Shown: positions 16,459 through 24,910 of the stretch, piece by piece
Layout of the letters: every line of letters starts with the position of its first letter
How positions within the stretch are numbered: the stretch's first letter is position 1
Assembly: GCA_025938035.1 (NCBI GenBank)
Contig: JAICQE010000001.1
Location: 1-64,000 of the forward strand
Origin: Vicinamibacteria bacterium
Lineage (GTDB): Bacteria > Acidobacteriota > Vicinamibacteria > Vicinamibacterales > UBA2999
DNA length: 64,000 nt
Reading direction: 5' to 3'
Translations under genes and position numbers: made by a program
The notes under the pieces: model-generated
Told to the model about the DNA's origin: nothing
The model's database searches: none
The model's input: only the letters and a program-made list of their open reading frames with translations

Positions 16459-17284
16459 ACGGCGGAAGCAACATGTCCAGCTGTTTGCCGTCCGGACCGA
16501 GCGTCAACGTCCTGCCCGACGGATCGATCGGATTGCGGTTGTTCTCCGCGCACGCATAGTCCCACGCCCACGTGCCCGGCGGCTGCTTCACGTACCGCTT
16601 CGTCACCTTCCAGGGCCCCTTCAGCGCCTTGGCGTCCTCGACGAGGATCTCCGCTTCCATCGTCTTCTCGTCGACCTTGCGCAGGCGCGTGGTCGCGCGG
16701 CTCGCGTCGCTCAGAATCAGACCCGTGCGGTCGACGATGACGTCGTTGTCTTTGGAACCCTTGAGGCTGATCGTGGTGAAGACGAGCGTATCGCCTTCCC
16801 AGTGGCCGACCGACGCACCGTTGTAGGTCGGCCAGAGATCCTCGGGCGCCGGATGTTTGCGGCCGTCCGTGTAGATGCGCAGCACGTTCGGGCCGTTTTC
16901 AGCGATGACGTACACCGCCGTTGGCGTCACGGCGAACTCGTATACGTCCGGCACGTTCATGATGCGCGGGAATCCGTGCGGCGTGCCGCAGGTGCTGACG
17001 GGATCAGGAAACTTGCCTTGCTTGACCAGCTCGATGTTGCGCCGGTATCTGGCTTCCCACTCGTCGGTATAGGGCGGCGACTCGCGCACGCCAGGCTCGC
17101 CGGCGCGGCCGTTGGGCGGCTGGACGCTCGCGCGATCGAATATCGTGTTGCCCTGCATGGCCCAGACACCCGTCCAATCAGGCAGCGCCGCGCGCCCACT
17201 CTGCGCGCGCACGCCAATGGCGGTGGTCAGACCGAAGATCGCCGCGAAAGCCGCGGTCGAAAGGATTAGTCGTTTGCCGTTCAC
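16427..17284 (-). CDS. Conserved secreted protein of unknown function, linked to DUF6152
   Basis: 285 residues from the GTG at 17284, which has GAGGAGG upstream; the frame extends to 17473 but without coding character. Signal peptide KRLILSTAAFAAIFGLTTAIG is followed by LPDWTGVWAM and repeated short beta motifs (YEFAVTPTAVYVIAENG, GHWEGDTLVFTT, DRTGLILSDASRATTRLRKVD). These W-G-E-G-D-T-L and T-R-L-R patterns are typical of a conserved periplasmic family often found beside DUF6152 genes; function unknown. The last ten residues (CGASLSGSPR) come from a palindromic repeat. Probably co-transcribed with DUF6152. Confidence 0.7.
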   Translation of the reverse strand: MNGKRLILSTAAFAAIFGLTTAIGVRAQSGRAALPDWTGVWAMQGNTIFDRASVQPPNGRAGEPGVRESPPYTDEWEARYRRNIELVKQGKFPDPVSTCGTPHGFPRIMNVPDVYEFAVTPTAVYVIAENGPNVLRIYTDGRKHPAPEDLWPTYNGASVGHWEGDTLVFTTISLKGSKDNDVIVDRTGLILSDASRATTRLRKVDEKTMEAEILVEDAKALKGPWKVTKRYVKQPPGTWAWDYACAENNRNPIDPSGRTLTLGPDGKQLDMLLPPCGASLSGSPR

Positions 17285-17326
17285 GGACAGCCTCCTCGCT
17301 TGCGGAATTATCGCTCCACAAACGAC

Positions 17327-17350
17327 GTAGTGTCCGCCTTCAGGCGGACC
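17327..17350. repeat. GTCCGCC / GGCGGAC palindromic repeat, half unit
   Basis: GTAGTGTCCGCC, TTCA, GGCGGACC. This is one half of the perfect double unit seen at 29131-29182. It lies in the 97-bp gap between two genes on the minus strand. The following bases (17351-17380) include a decayed partner with GGGGGGCGGAC. Confidence 0.65.
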
Positions 17351-17381
17351 GGCCCGAAAAGGGGGGCGGACCGGAGCGCTT

Positions 17382-17789
17382 TTACCGCGGCAACGCCTTC
17401 TGCGTGTTGCGGAGGTTGTGAACGACCAGGTAGGCGCGGAAGCCGGCCATTGCCCACATCCCTGCCGCCGCAACTTTCGGATGCCGCGGGCCGATCACGG
17501 TATTCCACGCGGTAAAGGTCGCCGCGTCGATGGCCGCGCCCACGAGCACGAGCTTCCCCGGCGACCTCTGGAACGGCTGCAGGAAGATGTTCGTTTCGCG
17601 GACGTGATAGTTGGTCATCGCGTGATACGTGGACGCCCAATCGGCGGCGGCGGCGACGCTCGCGATGGTGGTCGGTATTCTCAGGCTCGGCCGCAACTCC
17701 TGAGCTGAAGCGGTGCCGGCCCCGAACGCGCACAGCGACACGACGAACACAGCAGCAGAGAGCCGCCATCCGCGCGGGATGTAAGGCAT
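17382..17789 (-). CDS. Small exported membrane-associated protein, unknown function
   Basis: 135 residues; AGAGGAGCT directly precedes the ATG. A signal peptide (LSAAVFVVSLCAFGAGTASA, then QE) is followed by three weakly hydrophobic segments (TIASVAAAADWAST, LVLVGAAIDAATFTAWN, VAAAGMWAMAGFRAYLVV). The pattern D-W-x-S-T-Y-H-A near the middle is shared with uncharacterised acidobacterial proteins. No family function known. It is transcribed away from the namZ-like gene. Confidence 0.6.
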   Translation of the reverse strand: MPYIPRGWRLSAAVFVVSLCAFGAGTASAQELRPSLRIPTTIASVAAAADWASTYHAMTNYHVRETNIFLQPFQRSPGKLVLVGAAIDAATFTAWNTVIGPRHPKVAAAGMWAMAGFRAYLVVHNLRNTQKALPR

Positions 17790-17909
17790 AGCTCCTCTAT
17801 CGGCGCAAAAACAGTTGTCGGTAGAAGGGTCGAGGCGATGAGTATACGGTGAGGACGAGCTTCGCGGTAGAGGTGATTCTCAGCTCATCTGTAATCTGAG
17901 CGCTGGATA

Positions 17910-19103
17910 ATGATGCGCATGCCTCGTCAGTCCAGTTCCTCCTGCGTCCGGCTCGGTTCCGACGCGCTCCTTTCGTCCGGCAAGCTACGCGGCCGCCGCG
18001 TCGGGGTGGTCTGCAACCACGCGTCAATCGACCGCGGCTTCCAGCACATCGTCGATCGGCTTGCCGAAGCCGAGGGCGTGACGCTGGCGGCGATATTCGG
18101 CCCGCAGCACGGCTTCAGGTCGGACGTGCAGGACAACATGATCGAGACGCCGCACGGCGACGACGCGGCGCGGCGGGTGCCGGTGTACTCGCTCTACAGC
18201 GAGACACGCGAGCCGACGTCCGAGATGCTGAAAGGGCTCGACGTCCTCGTCATCGACCTGCAGGACATCGGCGCGCGCATCTACACCTACATCTACACGA
18301 TGGCGAACTGCCTGCGCGCCTGCGGGAAGCACGGCGTGCCGGCGATCGTCTGCGACCGGCCGAATCCGATCAACGGCAACGACGTCGAGGGGCAGACGCT
18401 CGTCCGCGACTACGAGTCGTTCGTCGGCCTGTTCCCGATCCCGATGCGCCATGGAATGACAATCGGCGAGCTGGCCAGGCTGTTCAACGAGTCGTTCGGC
18501 CTGGGCGCCTCGCTCGACGTGGCTCGGATGGACGGATGGCAGCGGAACATGTACGCGGACGAGACCGGTCTGCCGTGGGTAATGCCATCTCCCAACATGC
18601 CGACCCTCGACGCGGCGGTGGTCTATCCGGGCACCGTGCTGTTCGAAGGCACGATGCTCTCGGAGGGGCGCGGCACAACGCGGCCATTCGAGCTCGTCGG
18701 CGCGCCGTGGATCGACGCGGAGCGCTTCGCCCGCGAGATGAACGAGCTGGGGCTGCCGGGTGCGTTTTTCCGTCCGGCGGTGTTCGAACCGACCTTTCAG
18801 AAACATGCGAAGACCACCTGCGGCGGCTGTCAGATCCACGTCACGGACCGCGCGACGTTCAGGCCGGTGCTGACCGGAGCGGCGTTGATTCAGATGTTCC
18901 GGCGTACGAATCCCGGGAAGTTTTCCTGGCGGCAGCCGCCGTACGAATACGAGCACGACAAGCTGCCGATCGACATCCTGGCCGGGTCGGACACGCTGCG
19001 GCAACAGGTCGAAGCGGGGCTGGCGCCCACAGCGATCGCGGACAGCTGGCGCACGGACGAAGCGGCCTTCCGGGATCTGCGCCGTCCGTTTCTTCTCTAT
19101 TAG
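17910..19103 (+). CDS. namZ: Exo-beta-N-acetylmuramidase NamZ-like (DUF1343, GH171)
   Basis: 397 residues. The DUF1343/NamZ family removes MurNAc from the non-reducing end of peptidoglycan fragments. Motifs seen: GRRVGVVCNHASIDRGF, VTLAAIFGPQHGFRSD, VLVIDLQDIGARIYTYIYTM, CDRPNPINGNDVEG, and WVMPSPNMPTLDAAVVYPGT. The length fits family members without a second domain. No signal peptide is visible, so it may act on imported muropeptides in the cytoplasm; several ATG codons near 17910-17919 leave the exact start open by a few codons. It fits a wall-recycling role alongside the lytic transglycosylase and amidase-type genes in this window. Confidence 0.85.
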   Translation: MMRMPRQSSSSCVRLGSDALLSSGKLRGRRVGVVCNHASIDRGFQHIVDRLAEAEGVTLAAIFGPQHGFRSDVQDNMIETPHGDDAARRVPVYSLYSETREPTSEMLKGLDVLVIDLQDIGARIYTYIYTMANCLRACGKHGVPAIVCDRPNPINGNDVEGQTLVRDYESFVGLFPIPMRHGMTIGELARLFNESFGLGASLDVARMDGWQRNMYADETGLPWVMPSPNMPTLDAAVVYPGTVLFEGTMLSEGRGTTRPFELVGAPWIDAERFAREMNELGLPGAFFRPAVFEPTFQKHAKTTCGGCQIHVTDRATFRPVLTGAALIQMFRRTNPGKFSWRQPPYEYEHDKLPIDILAGSDTLRQQVEAGLAPTAIADSWRTDEAAFRDLRRPFLLY

Positions 19104-19118
19104 CACGGGTTTGATTCC

Positions 19119-19170
19119 GTGGCGCGAACCCTTCGGGTTCGCGAGGCGAGCCTGCAAGGCTCGCCCCACG
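19119..19170. repeat. Two-hairpin palindromic repeat, best-preserved copy
   Basis: Order: GTGGC, hairpin GCGAACCC-TTC-GGGTTCGC, GA, hairpin GGCGAGCCT-GCA-AGGCTCGCC, CCAC. The outer GTGG and CCAC pair, giving a three-way junction. It fills the gap between the convergent namZ and LOG-family genes, so it can terminate transcripts from both sides. TAGCAC before and GTGCGCTA after it are remnants of a further outer arm. Confidence 0.8.
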
Positions 19171-19179
19171 CAATGTGCG

Positions 19180-20043
19180 CTAAGAACGCGTTTTCGCGAT
19201 GCCCGGCGCTTTCATCTCCTGGGTCGTCGGCGGCATCAGATGATGTTCGGTCAGGTGCGTCTTGAGCAGCTCGAACGCCTCCGCCGGCGTGTTGGCGCGC
19301 TGGACGAGCTCGATGTCGCCGGGTGTGATCGCCCCCCAGTCCTCCATCGGCTTGAGGTTCACGATCGGATCCCAGTAGTCGGTGCCGTAGAGAATGATTT
19401 GAATCTGCTTCTCCAGCTTCTCGGTCTGCATCAGGGTCAGGATCTCGAACATCTCGTCCAGCGTTCCAAACCCGCCGGGGAAGATGACGAGCGCTTTGGC
19501 CAGATACGCAAACCAGAATTTGCGCATGAAGAAGTAGTGGAATTCGAAATGCAGTCCCTCGGTGATGTAGCGGTTGGCGCCCTGCTCGAACGGCAGCCGG
19601 ATGTTCAGGCCGATTGTCTTGCCGCCGGCTTCGTAGGCACCGCGATTGGCTGCCTCCATGATCCCGGGACCACCGCCGGAGGTGACGACGAAGCGGTGAT
19701 GTGTGGATTCCAGCGAATTCGACCACGTCGTCAGGAGTCCGGCCAGTTCGCGCGCCTCCTCGTAGTAGCGGGACCATTCAACCGCTTTCCGGCTGCGGGC
19801 CACGAGCGCCTCGTGTTCAGCCGTGGCGCGGCGCCCGGCGCGCTTCTCGAGTCGTTCCAACGCCTGTTCCGCTGTTTCGCGGCTGTGAATCCGCGCCGAC
19901 CCGAAGAACACGACGGTGTCCTGGATGTTCTGCGCCTTGAAGCGGTCGAGGGGCTCGAGATACTCCGCAAGAATGCGAATCGGACGCGCTTCTTCGCTTT
20001 CGAGAAATCCGGGATCCAGGTAGGCGAGCGGCTGCGAGTCCAT
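19180..20043 (-). CDS. LOG family protein (TIGR00730, Rossmann-fold phosphoribohydrolase)
   Basis: 287 residues from the ATG at 20043 ([11 protein letters not shown]); the frame is open to 20100, but that would overlap the divergent gene. LOG-family motifs are clear: [37 protein letters not shown], and [20 protein letters not shown] (the PGGxGTxxE motif with catalytic Glu). Family enzymes cleave nucleoside 5'-monophosphates to base and ribose 5-phosphate; plant LOG activates cytokinins. It is longer than minimal LOG proteins, with an N-terminal extension of about 90 residues as in the larger bacterial type. Divergent from the SRPBCC gene with 17 bases between starts. Confidence 0.85.
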   Translation of the reverse strand: MDSQPLAYLDPGFLESEEARPIRILAEYLEPLDRFKAQNIQDTVVFFGSARIHSRETAEQALERLEKRAGRRATAEHEALVARSRKAVEWSRYYEEARELAGLLTTWSNSLESTHHRFVVTSGGGPGIMEAANRGAYEAGGKTIGLNIRLPFEQGANRYITEGLHFEFHYFFMRKFWFAYLAKALVIFPGGFGTLDEMFEILTLMQTEKLEKQIQIILYGTDYWDPIVNLKPMEDWGAITPGDIELVQRANTPAEAFELLKTHLTEHHLMPPTTQEMKAPGIAKTRS

Positions 20044-20060
20044 GATGCGATCATTTTCCC

Positions 20061-20519
20061 ATGCGCGACTTCGACCACAGCCTCGCGATTGAGGCCGCAC
20101 CGGCCCGCATTCTCGACGCCTTCTTCAATGCGGAGGATCTTGCGTCGTGGTGGCATGTCACGCGCTCGCTCTGTCTTCCACGGGCGTTCGGCAGCTACGC
20201 GGTCGAGTGGCCGGCGACGGATTGGACCGATGACGTGCTCGGGCGGCTTGGCGGCGCGTTTCGCGGAACGGTCGTCGAATTCAAGCCGGGTCGCGAGTTT
20301 TTCGTCGCCGATGCGTACTGGCTGCCGCCCGACGGCGAACCGATCGGACCGATGGCGCTCGAAGCGGGCTGCACCGACCTTGGGGGGCGGGCGGTACTGC
20401 GCGTCCGGCAGTCCGGTTGGGAGAACAGCCGTCGGTGGACGCGCTACTACGAGATCCTCGCCACGAATTTCACTGCGTCGCTCGGCGAGCTGAAAAAATA
20501 CCTGGAGTCGCGCCCTTAG
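20061..20519 (+). CDS. SRPBCC (AHSA1-type) domain protein
   Basis: 152 residues forming one START/Bet v1-like fold: the opening [21 protein letters not shown] and the WW pair in [10 protein letters not shown] are typical of Activator-of-Hsp90-like SRPBCC proteins, and the closing long helix is [20 protein letters not shown]. These proteins bind hydrophobic small molecules in a deep cavity, or assist Hsp90 in eukaryotes; the bacterial ligand is usually unknown. Its last four bases overlap the end of the convergent pyruvate kinase gene. Confidence 0.8.
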   Translation: MRDFDHSLAIEAAPARILDAFFNAEDLASWWHVTRSLCLPRAFGSYAVEWPATDWTDDVLGRLGGAFRGTVVEFKPGREFFVADAYWLPPDGEPIGPMALEAGCTDLGGRAVLRVRQSGWENSRRWTRYYEILATNFTASLGELKKYLESRP

Positions 20520-21934
20520 CCATGGACGCGCTGAACCTTGAGGAAATTCGACGGACCGGGAGCGGGATCGGGCGTCACGCTCACCAACACGACGACCGAG
20601 TCCGGAGGCACGCGACCGCGCCCGACGAGCTCCTGCCCTAACCGCGTCGCCACGGCATTGACGTCTCCGCTCAGATCCGCGACGACGGGAACCACACCCC
20701 ACGACAGCATCAGCCGGCGCGCGATCCGATCCTCGCTGGTGACGGCCACGATCGGCACCTCCGGCCGCAATGCAGACAAGAATCGCGCGGTCTTGCCTCC
20801 GCGCGTGACCGCGACGATCGCAGAGGCGGATGCGTGCTGCGCCAGCGTCACCGCGGCCTCACAGATCGCGCGGCCATGCGGCGGCAGCGTCCGGCCGTCC
20901 GCCGCCGCTTCCTGACTGGGACCCGGCAGCAGCTCGGCATCACGAATGATCCGATCGAGCGTTTCAACCACGCGCACCGGATGCGCCCCGATTGCCGTCT
21001 CGCCCGCCAGCATGATGGCGTCAACCCCATCGGCCACCGCGTTCGCGGCGTCGCTGACTTCCGCACGCGTGGGTCGAAGCTCGGTGCGCATCGATTCGAG
21101 CACCTGCGTCGCCACAATCACCGGAATGCCGAGAGCGCGGGCTTCCCGGGTCGTCTGCTTCTGGATGCGCGGCACGCGTTCGAGCGGAAGCTCGAGGCCC
21201 AGATCACCGCGTGCCACCATCACCGCATCGCTGGCGCGCAGGATCTCGGCCAGGTGCGCCACCGCCTGCGGCCGCTCGAGCTTGGCGACCAGCGGCAGGC
21301 TCGCCGCGCCCGCATCGTCAAGCGCTGCGCGCGCCTGCTCAAGGTCCGCTGGCCGCTGCACGAACGACAGCGCGAGGAAGTCCACGCCTGCGGCTGCGCC
21401 GAACCTGAGGTCCTCAGCGTCCTTGCCGGTCAGTCCTGTCACGGGAAGGTCGGCTCCGGGCGCGTTGATCCCCTTCCGCTCGCCGAGCTCGCCGCCGTCG
21501 ATGACCGTCGTCTGAATCGTGGTGGCGCTGGTCTCGTCCACTCTGAGCTGAATGCGCCCGTCGTCGAGCAGCAGCGTGTCGCCGGGATGGACCGCGCTCG
21601 GCAGTTCGGCGTAGGTGGTCGTAATTCGTCCCGCTCTGCCAGGGTCATCTCCGACCGCGATGACCAGTCGCTCGCCGGCCGTCAGCTTCACGGGGGCACT
21701 GGCGAGGCGTCCGGTACGAATCTTCGGTCCGCTGAGATCCTGAAGGATCGCAACAGGCCGGCCCGACGCCGCGGACGCCGTACGGATACGCTTGATCGTG
21801 GCGCCGTGCGACGCGTGCGTCCCGTGCGAAAAGTTGAGGCGAAAGACATCCACGCCGGCGTCCACGAGCGCGCGAATGACGTCGCCACTCTCGGAAGCGG
21901 GACCGATGGTCGCGATGATCTTGGTCTGTCTCAC
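20516..21934 (-). CDS. pyk: Pyruvate kinase
   Basis: 472 residues from the GTG at 21934, giving the classic start VRQTKIIATIGPAS. It transfers phosphate from phosphoenolpyruvate to ADP. Motifs: DVFRLNFSHGTHASH (active-site Arg and Asn), LLLDDGRIQL (B domain), LALSFVQRPADLEQ, PLVAKLERPQAVAHL (catalytic Lys and Glu), VMVARGDLGLELPLERVP (metal-binding), IPVIVATQVLESM (M-in-place variant is normal) and the C-terminal allosteric domain (AIVAVTRGGKTARFLSALRP). Normal length; single gene. Its start is 25 bases from the divergent GatC-like ORF, with an AT-rich core between them likely serving both. Confidence 0.95.
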   Translation of the reverse strand: MRQTKIIATIGPASESGDVIRALVDAGVDVFRLNFSHGTHASHGATIKRIRTASAASGRPVAILQDLSGPKIRTGRLASAPVKLTAGERLVIAVGDDPGRAGRITTTYAELPSAVHPGDTLLLDDGRIQLRVDETSATTIQTTVIDGGELGERKGINAPGADLPVTGLTGKDAEDLRFGAAAGVDFLALSFVQRPADLEQARAALDDAGAASLPLVAKLERPQAVAHLAEILRASDAVMVARGDLGLELPLERVPRIQKQTTREARALGIPVIVATQVLESMRTELRPTRAEVSDAANAVADGVDAIMLAGETAIGAHPVRVVETLDRIIRDAELLPGPSQEAAADGRTLPPHGRAICEAAVTLAQHASASAIVAVTRGGKTARFLSALRPEVPIVAVTSEDRIARRLMLSWGVVPVVADLSGDVNAVATRLGQELVGRGRVPPDSVVVLVSVTPDPAPGPSNFLKVQRVHG

Positions 21935-21939
21935 AGGGC

Positions 21940-21953
21940 AGATAAGATATAAC
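21940..21953. promoter_or_regulatory. Candidate back-to-back -10 elements between pyk and the GatC-like ORF
   Basis: TATAAC at 21948-21953 (+) ends six bases before the ATG at 21960; TTATCT (complement of 21940-21945) ends five bases before the pyk GTG at 21934. No -35 or Shine-Dalgarno sequence is evident on either side. The arrangement implies divergent, near-leaderless transcripts. Predicted from sequence only. Confidence 0.45.
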
Positions 21954-21959
21954 CTTGAG

Positions 21960-22139
21960 ATGACGATCAAGACCTGGCTCGACGCGGCCATCCAGGATGC
22001 CGATCGCCGCAATCTTGCCGGCCTGCGTCCCCTCCTCGAAGCGTTGGCGCGATCGACATCGGCGCTGCGCAGTGCCGACTGGAATTTCGACGCCACGGGC
22101 GAGCCGACTCGCACCTCGACGCCGCCGGATGCCCGCTAG
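21960..22139 (+). CDS. Small GatC/AtzG-like amidase partner candidate
   Basis: 59 residues, ATG at 21960, overlapping the amidase start by 11 bases. The sequence (TIKTWLDAAIQDADRR, then LRPLLEALARSTSALRSADW, NFDATGE) is a short helical protein with a conserved-looking LR-ADWN-D motif. It resembles in size, helical content and position the GatC or AtzG subunits that clamp amidase-signature enzymes. Overlap with the amidase gene implies stoichiometric co-translation. The homology is by pattern, not alignment; a structural model of the pair would decide. The promoter-like TATAAC six bases upstream suggests a leaderless message. Confidence 0.55.
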   Translation: MTIKTWLDAAIQDADRRNLAGLRPLLEALARSTSALRSADWNFDATGEPTRTSTPPDAR

Positions 22140-23484
22140 CGCACGCACGATCGCGGAGCTGGCCCGCGCGATTCGTTCGGGCGAGTTGACGGCTGAAACC
22201 GCTACCACGGACTGCCTGGAACGTATCGCCGAACGCAATCCGGCGATCAACGCGTACATCACCGTACTCGCCGATCAAGCGCTGGCGCAGGCAAAACAGG
22301 CTGACGCCGAGCTCAAGAGCGGGCGCGACCGTGGTCCGCTCCATGGCGTGCCGATTTCGCTGAAGGACATCATCGATCTCGACGGTGTGTCAACGACCGC
22401 AGCGAGCAAGGTCCGTCATGGACACGTCGCCCCCCACGACGCGCCTGTTGTCGCCCGCTTGCGGGAGGCCGGCGCCGTCTTCCTTGGCAAAACGAACCTG
22501 CACGAGTTTGCGTTCGGCACGACGAACGAAGACTCGGCGTTCGGGCTGGTCAGACATCCGCTCGATCCAAACCGGTCGCCGGGGGGATCGTCGGGCGGGT
22601 CGGCAGCGTCCGTGCTGGACGGGATGGCGTACGCGTCGATAGGCACCGACACGGGTGGATCCGTGCGTATTCCATCCGCCGCATGCGGCCTCGTCGGCCT
22701 GAAGCCTTCTCTCGACGAAGTGCCAATAGGCGGCGTCTTTCCATTGAGCAAGACGATGGATCACGTCGGCCCGCTGTGCCGCTCGGTCGAGGACGCGGCA
22801 ATCGTCCACGACGTACTGTGCGGGCGGGCGCCATCGAACGGCTCACCGCGGAACGCGAACGGGCTGCGGATCGGCGTTCTGCGCGGCTATTTCACGACGC
22901 TGCTCGACCCGCAGGTCGCGGCCGCGTTCGAGACGACCTGCAAGGCATTGACCGCGGCCGGCGCGGCACTCGAGGAGGTTCAGGTTCCTCACGCCGGGGA
23001 TATCGCGCCGATCTATCTCCACATCGTCCTGTCCGAGGCGGCTGCTCTGCATGCGAAGACGCTCGACAGCCATGCGGAGGACTACAACCCGAACGTCCGC
23101 CTCCGTCTGGAGATGGGCCGGTACATCCTGGCGGAAGACTACCTCCGCGCGTTGAGGGGACGCGACGTCCTGATCGATGAGGTTGACGCCACGCTCGTGC
23201 GGCGCGACGCGCTGCTGCTGCCGACGCTCGCCGTGCCTGCCGTCAAGCTGGGCGCGCTGGCGGTAAAGATCGGCTCGGTTGAGGAACCGGTCCGCAACAT
23301 CACCCTGAGGCTTACCCAGTTGTTCAACATCACGGGACATCCGGCGATTACGATTCCGTGCGGCGCAACCACGGACGGCCTGCCGATCGGCGCGCAACTG
23401 GCCGGCGGGCGCAACCGGACCGGCGATCTGCTCGCCGTCGCGGCGGCAGTCGAATCGCTTCTGCGCCCGAACCCGAGCCGGTAG
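22129..23484 (+). CDS. Amidase signature enzyme (GatA/AtzE-like)
   Basis: 451 residues from ATG 22129. The Ser-cisSer-Lys triad is intact: K79 in PISLKD, S154/S155 in PGGSSGGSAA, nucleophile S178 in IGTDTGGSVRIP. Typical neighbours HGVP and GAVFLGKTNLHEFAFG are present. This subfamily includes Asp/Glu-tRNA amidotransferase subunit A as well as catabolic amidases such as AtzE. No gatB is nearby, so a tRNA role is not supported locally. The overlapping 59-residue ORF may supply a GatC-like partner. Substrate unknown; cytoplasmic. Confidence 0.85.
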   Translation: MPASARTIAELARAIRSGELTAETATTDCLERIAERNPAINAYITVLADQALAQAKQADAELKSGRDRGPLHGVPISLKDIIDLDGVSTTAASKVRHGHVAPHDAPVVARLREAGAVFLGKTNLHEFAFGTTNEDSAFGLVRHPLDPNRSPGGSSGGSAASVLDGMAYASIGTDTGGSVRIPSAACGLVGLKPSLDEVPIGGVFPLSKTMDHVGPLCRSVEDAAIVHDVLCGRAPSNGSPRNANGLRIGVLRGYFTTLLDPQVAAAFETTCKALTAAGAALEEVQVPHAGDIAPIYLHIVLSEAAALHAKTLDSHAEDYNPNVRLRLEMGRYILAEDYLRALRGRDVLIDEVDATLVRRDALLLPTLAVPAVKLGALAVKIGSVEEPVRNITLRLTQLFNITGHPAITIPCGATTDGLPIGAQLAGGRNRTGDLLAVAAAVESLLRPNPSR

Positions 23485-23493
23485 GCGGCGTCC

Positions 23494-24558
23494 ATGTTTG
23501 CGCGATTTTTTCACGCCTGGGAGCAGCGGATCGCGTTCTCCACGAAGGATCGCCTCGTGCGCCCCTTCGAGTGGGGCGTTGACTGGATTCCCGGCACGAA
23601 CGGCAACGGCCCCGGAGCGCCGGATGCGCACATCGAGCGATGGGTCGACGAGGTGATGCGCGACACGCCGGCGTTTTTCCATGCGCCGCCGTCGAACGAT
23701 TACGCGTTCACCCCCGGCGATTCCGGCCGCCGGGCAAAGGGCGAGGCCGGAACACTGACGTTTCCCAGCGCGTTGACGACGCCACACGCGGAGAACAACG
23801 TGGTGACCGGGAGGTGGTTTCCCGCCGCCGGCGACGAGCGCATGACGCGGATGGCACACCGCGGGCGCGCCGTGGTCGTCCTGCCGCAATGGAACTCGGA
23901 CGCCGCAGGTCACATCGGTCTGTCGCGCGTGCTGGCGCGTTTCGGCGTTTCGGCGCTGCGTCTCAGCCTCCCTTACCACGACGTGCGCATGCCGCCGGAG
24001 TTGACGCGCGCCGACTACATCGTCAGCGCGAACATCGCGCGGACCGTGCAGGTGTGCCGGCAGGCGGTGCTCGACGCGAGACGGGCGGTCGCATGGCTTG
24101 CGTCGCTGGGGTTCGAGCGGATCGGCATCGTCGGCACGAGCCTCGGATCGTGCCTGTCGCTGTTGACGTCAGCGCACGAGCCGTTGATCCGCGCACAAGC
24201 GCTGAATCATGTGTCGCCGTGGTTTGCCGACGTCGTCTGGCGTGGCCTCTCTACCCAGCACGTGCGACACGGCCTCAATGGCCATATCGACCTCGATCAA
24301 CTGCGGCAGTTGTGGCGTCCAATCAGTCCCTGGTCGTATCTGGACCGGGTCGCCAGCACGCAGACGCTGCTCGTCTACGCGGCCTACGACCTCACGTTCC
24401 CGCTCGATCTGTCGGTGATCCTGGTGAACGAGTTCGAGCGGCGCGGCTTGCCGCACGAAACGGCCTTCCTGCGCTGTGGCCACTACAGTACGGGCCTGTT
24501 CCCGTTCAAATACTTTGATGGATATGTGCTGACGCGGTTCTTGAGGGCGCGCCTGTAA
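23494..24558 (+). CDS. Alpha/beta hydrolase (ABHD18-like)
   Basis: 354 residues; TAGGCGG precedes the ATG. The nucleophile elbow GTSLGSCLS (serine in G-x-S-x-G form) follows VAWLASLGFERIGIV; a candidate acid and His are in AAYDLTFPLDLS and CGHYSTGLFPF. The N-terminal 120 residues hold the conserved W-FPA-GD region seen in the ABHD18 family. No signal peptide. Substrate unknown. It follows the amidase by 10 bases and may be in its operon. Confidence 0.75.
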   Translation: MFARFFHAWEQRIAFSTKDRLVRPFEWGVDWIPGTNGNGPGAPDAHIERWVDEVMRDTPAFFHAPPSNDYAFTPGDSGRRAKGEAGTLTFPSALTTPHAENNVVTGRWFPAAGDERMTRMAHRGRAVVVLPQWNSDAAGHIGLSRVLARFGVSALRLSLPYHDVRMPPELTRADYIVSANIARTVQVCRQAVLDARRAVAWLASLGFERIGIVGTSLGSCLSLLTSAHEPLIRAQALNHVSPWFADVVWRGLSTQHVRHGLNGHIDLDQLRQLWRPISPWSYLDRVASTQTLLVYAAYDLTFPLDLSVILVNEFERRGLPHETAFLRCGHYSTGLFPFKYFDGYVLTRFLRARL

Positions 24559-24560
24559 CG

Positions 24561-24592
24561 GCCCGCCTTCGGGCTCCGCCGCTACGGTGGGC
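24561..24592. terminator. Hairpin repeat between convergent genes
   Basis: GCCCGCC at 24561-24567 can pair with GGTGGGC at 24586-24592, or form the tighter GCCCG-CCTT-CGGGC hairpin. It lies between the ends of the hydrolase gene and the small membrane protein gene on the other strand. No T-run follows, so it is more likely a repeat-derived termination or stabilising structure than a classic intrinsic terminator. Confidence 0.45.
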
Positions 24593-24613
24593 AAGCGCGC
24601 GAGGGCGTCAGAG

Positions 24614-24853
24614 TCAGAGGTAGGCCAGCAGTCCGGCGAGGGCGTCGTAGAGAACCTCGGCGAGGCGCTTCACGAGCGGTGACACCTCGCCGCTTTCGAT
24701 GGCGCTGGCGACGGTCACCGGGTCTGTGACCACGAGCCAGATGGTGGCACCAGCCACAACGGCCGACGCGATCCCGATGACCACACCAAGACTGGTGACT
24801 CGGTCGAGCCCGCGGTCGGGATCGAGGTCGGGTGCGCGCTCTGACACGTCCAT
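24614..24853 (-). CDS. Small membrane protein, unknown function
   Basis: 79 residues; AAGGG precedes the ATG by four bases. An acidic N-terminus (VSERAPDLDPDRG) is followed by one clear membrane helix (LGVVIGIASAVVAGATIWLVV), and then a second amphipathic or hydrophobic helix at the end (LAEVLYDALAGLLAYL). No family recognised. It lies between two convergent transcripts and has reasonable codon use. Confidence 0.55.
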   Translation of the reverse strand: MDVSERAPDLDPDRGLDRVTSLGVVIGIASAVVAGATIWLVVTDPVTVASAIESGEVSPLVKRLAEVLYDALAGLLAYL

Positions 24854-24910
24854 AAAACCCTTGCGAAGGAATCAGCCTAGCACGCCCGCCCAGTCTCCCG
24901 GCGGCCTGTT

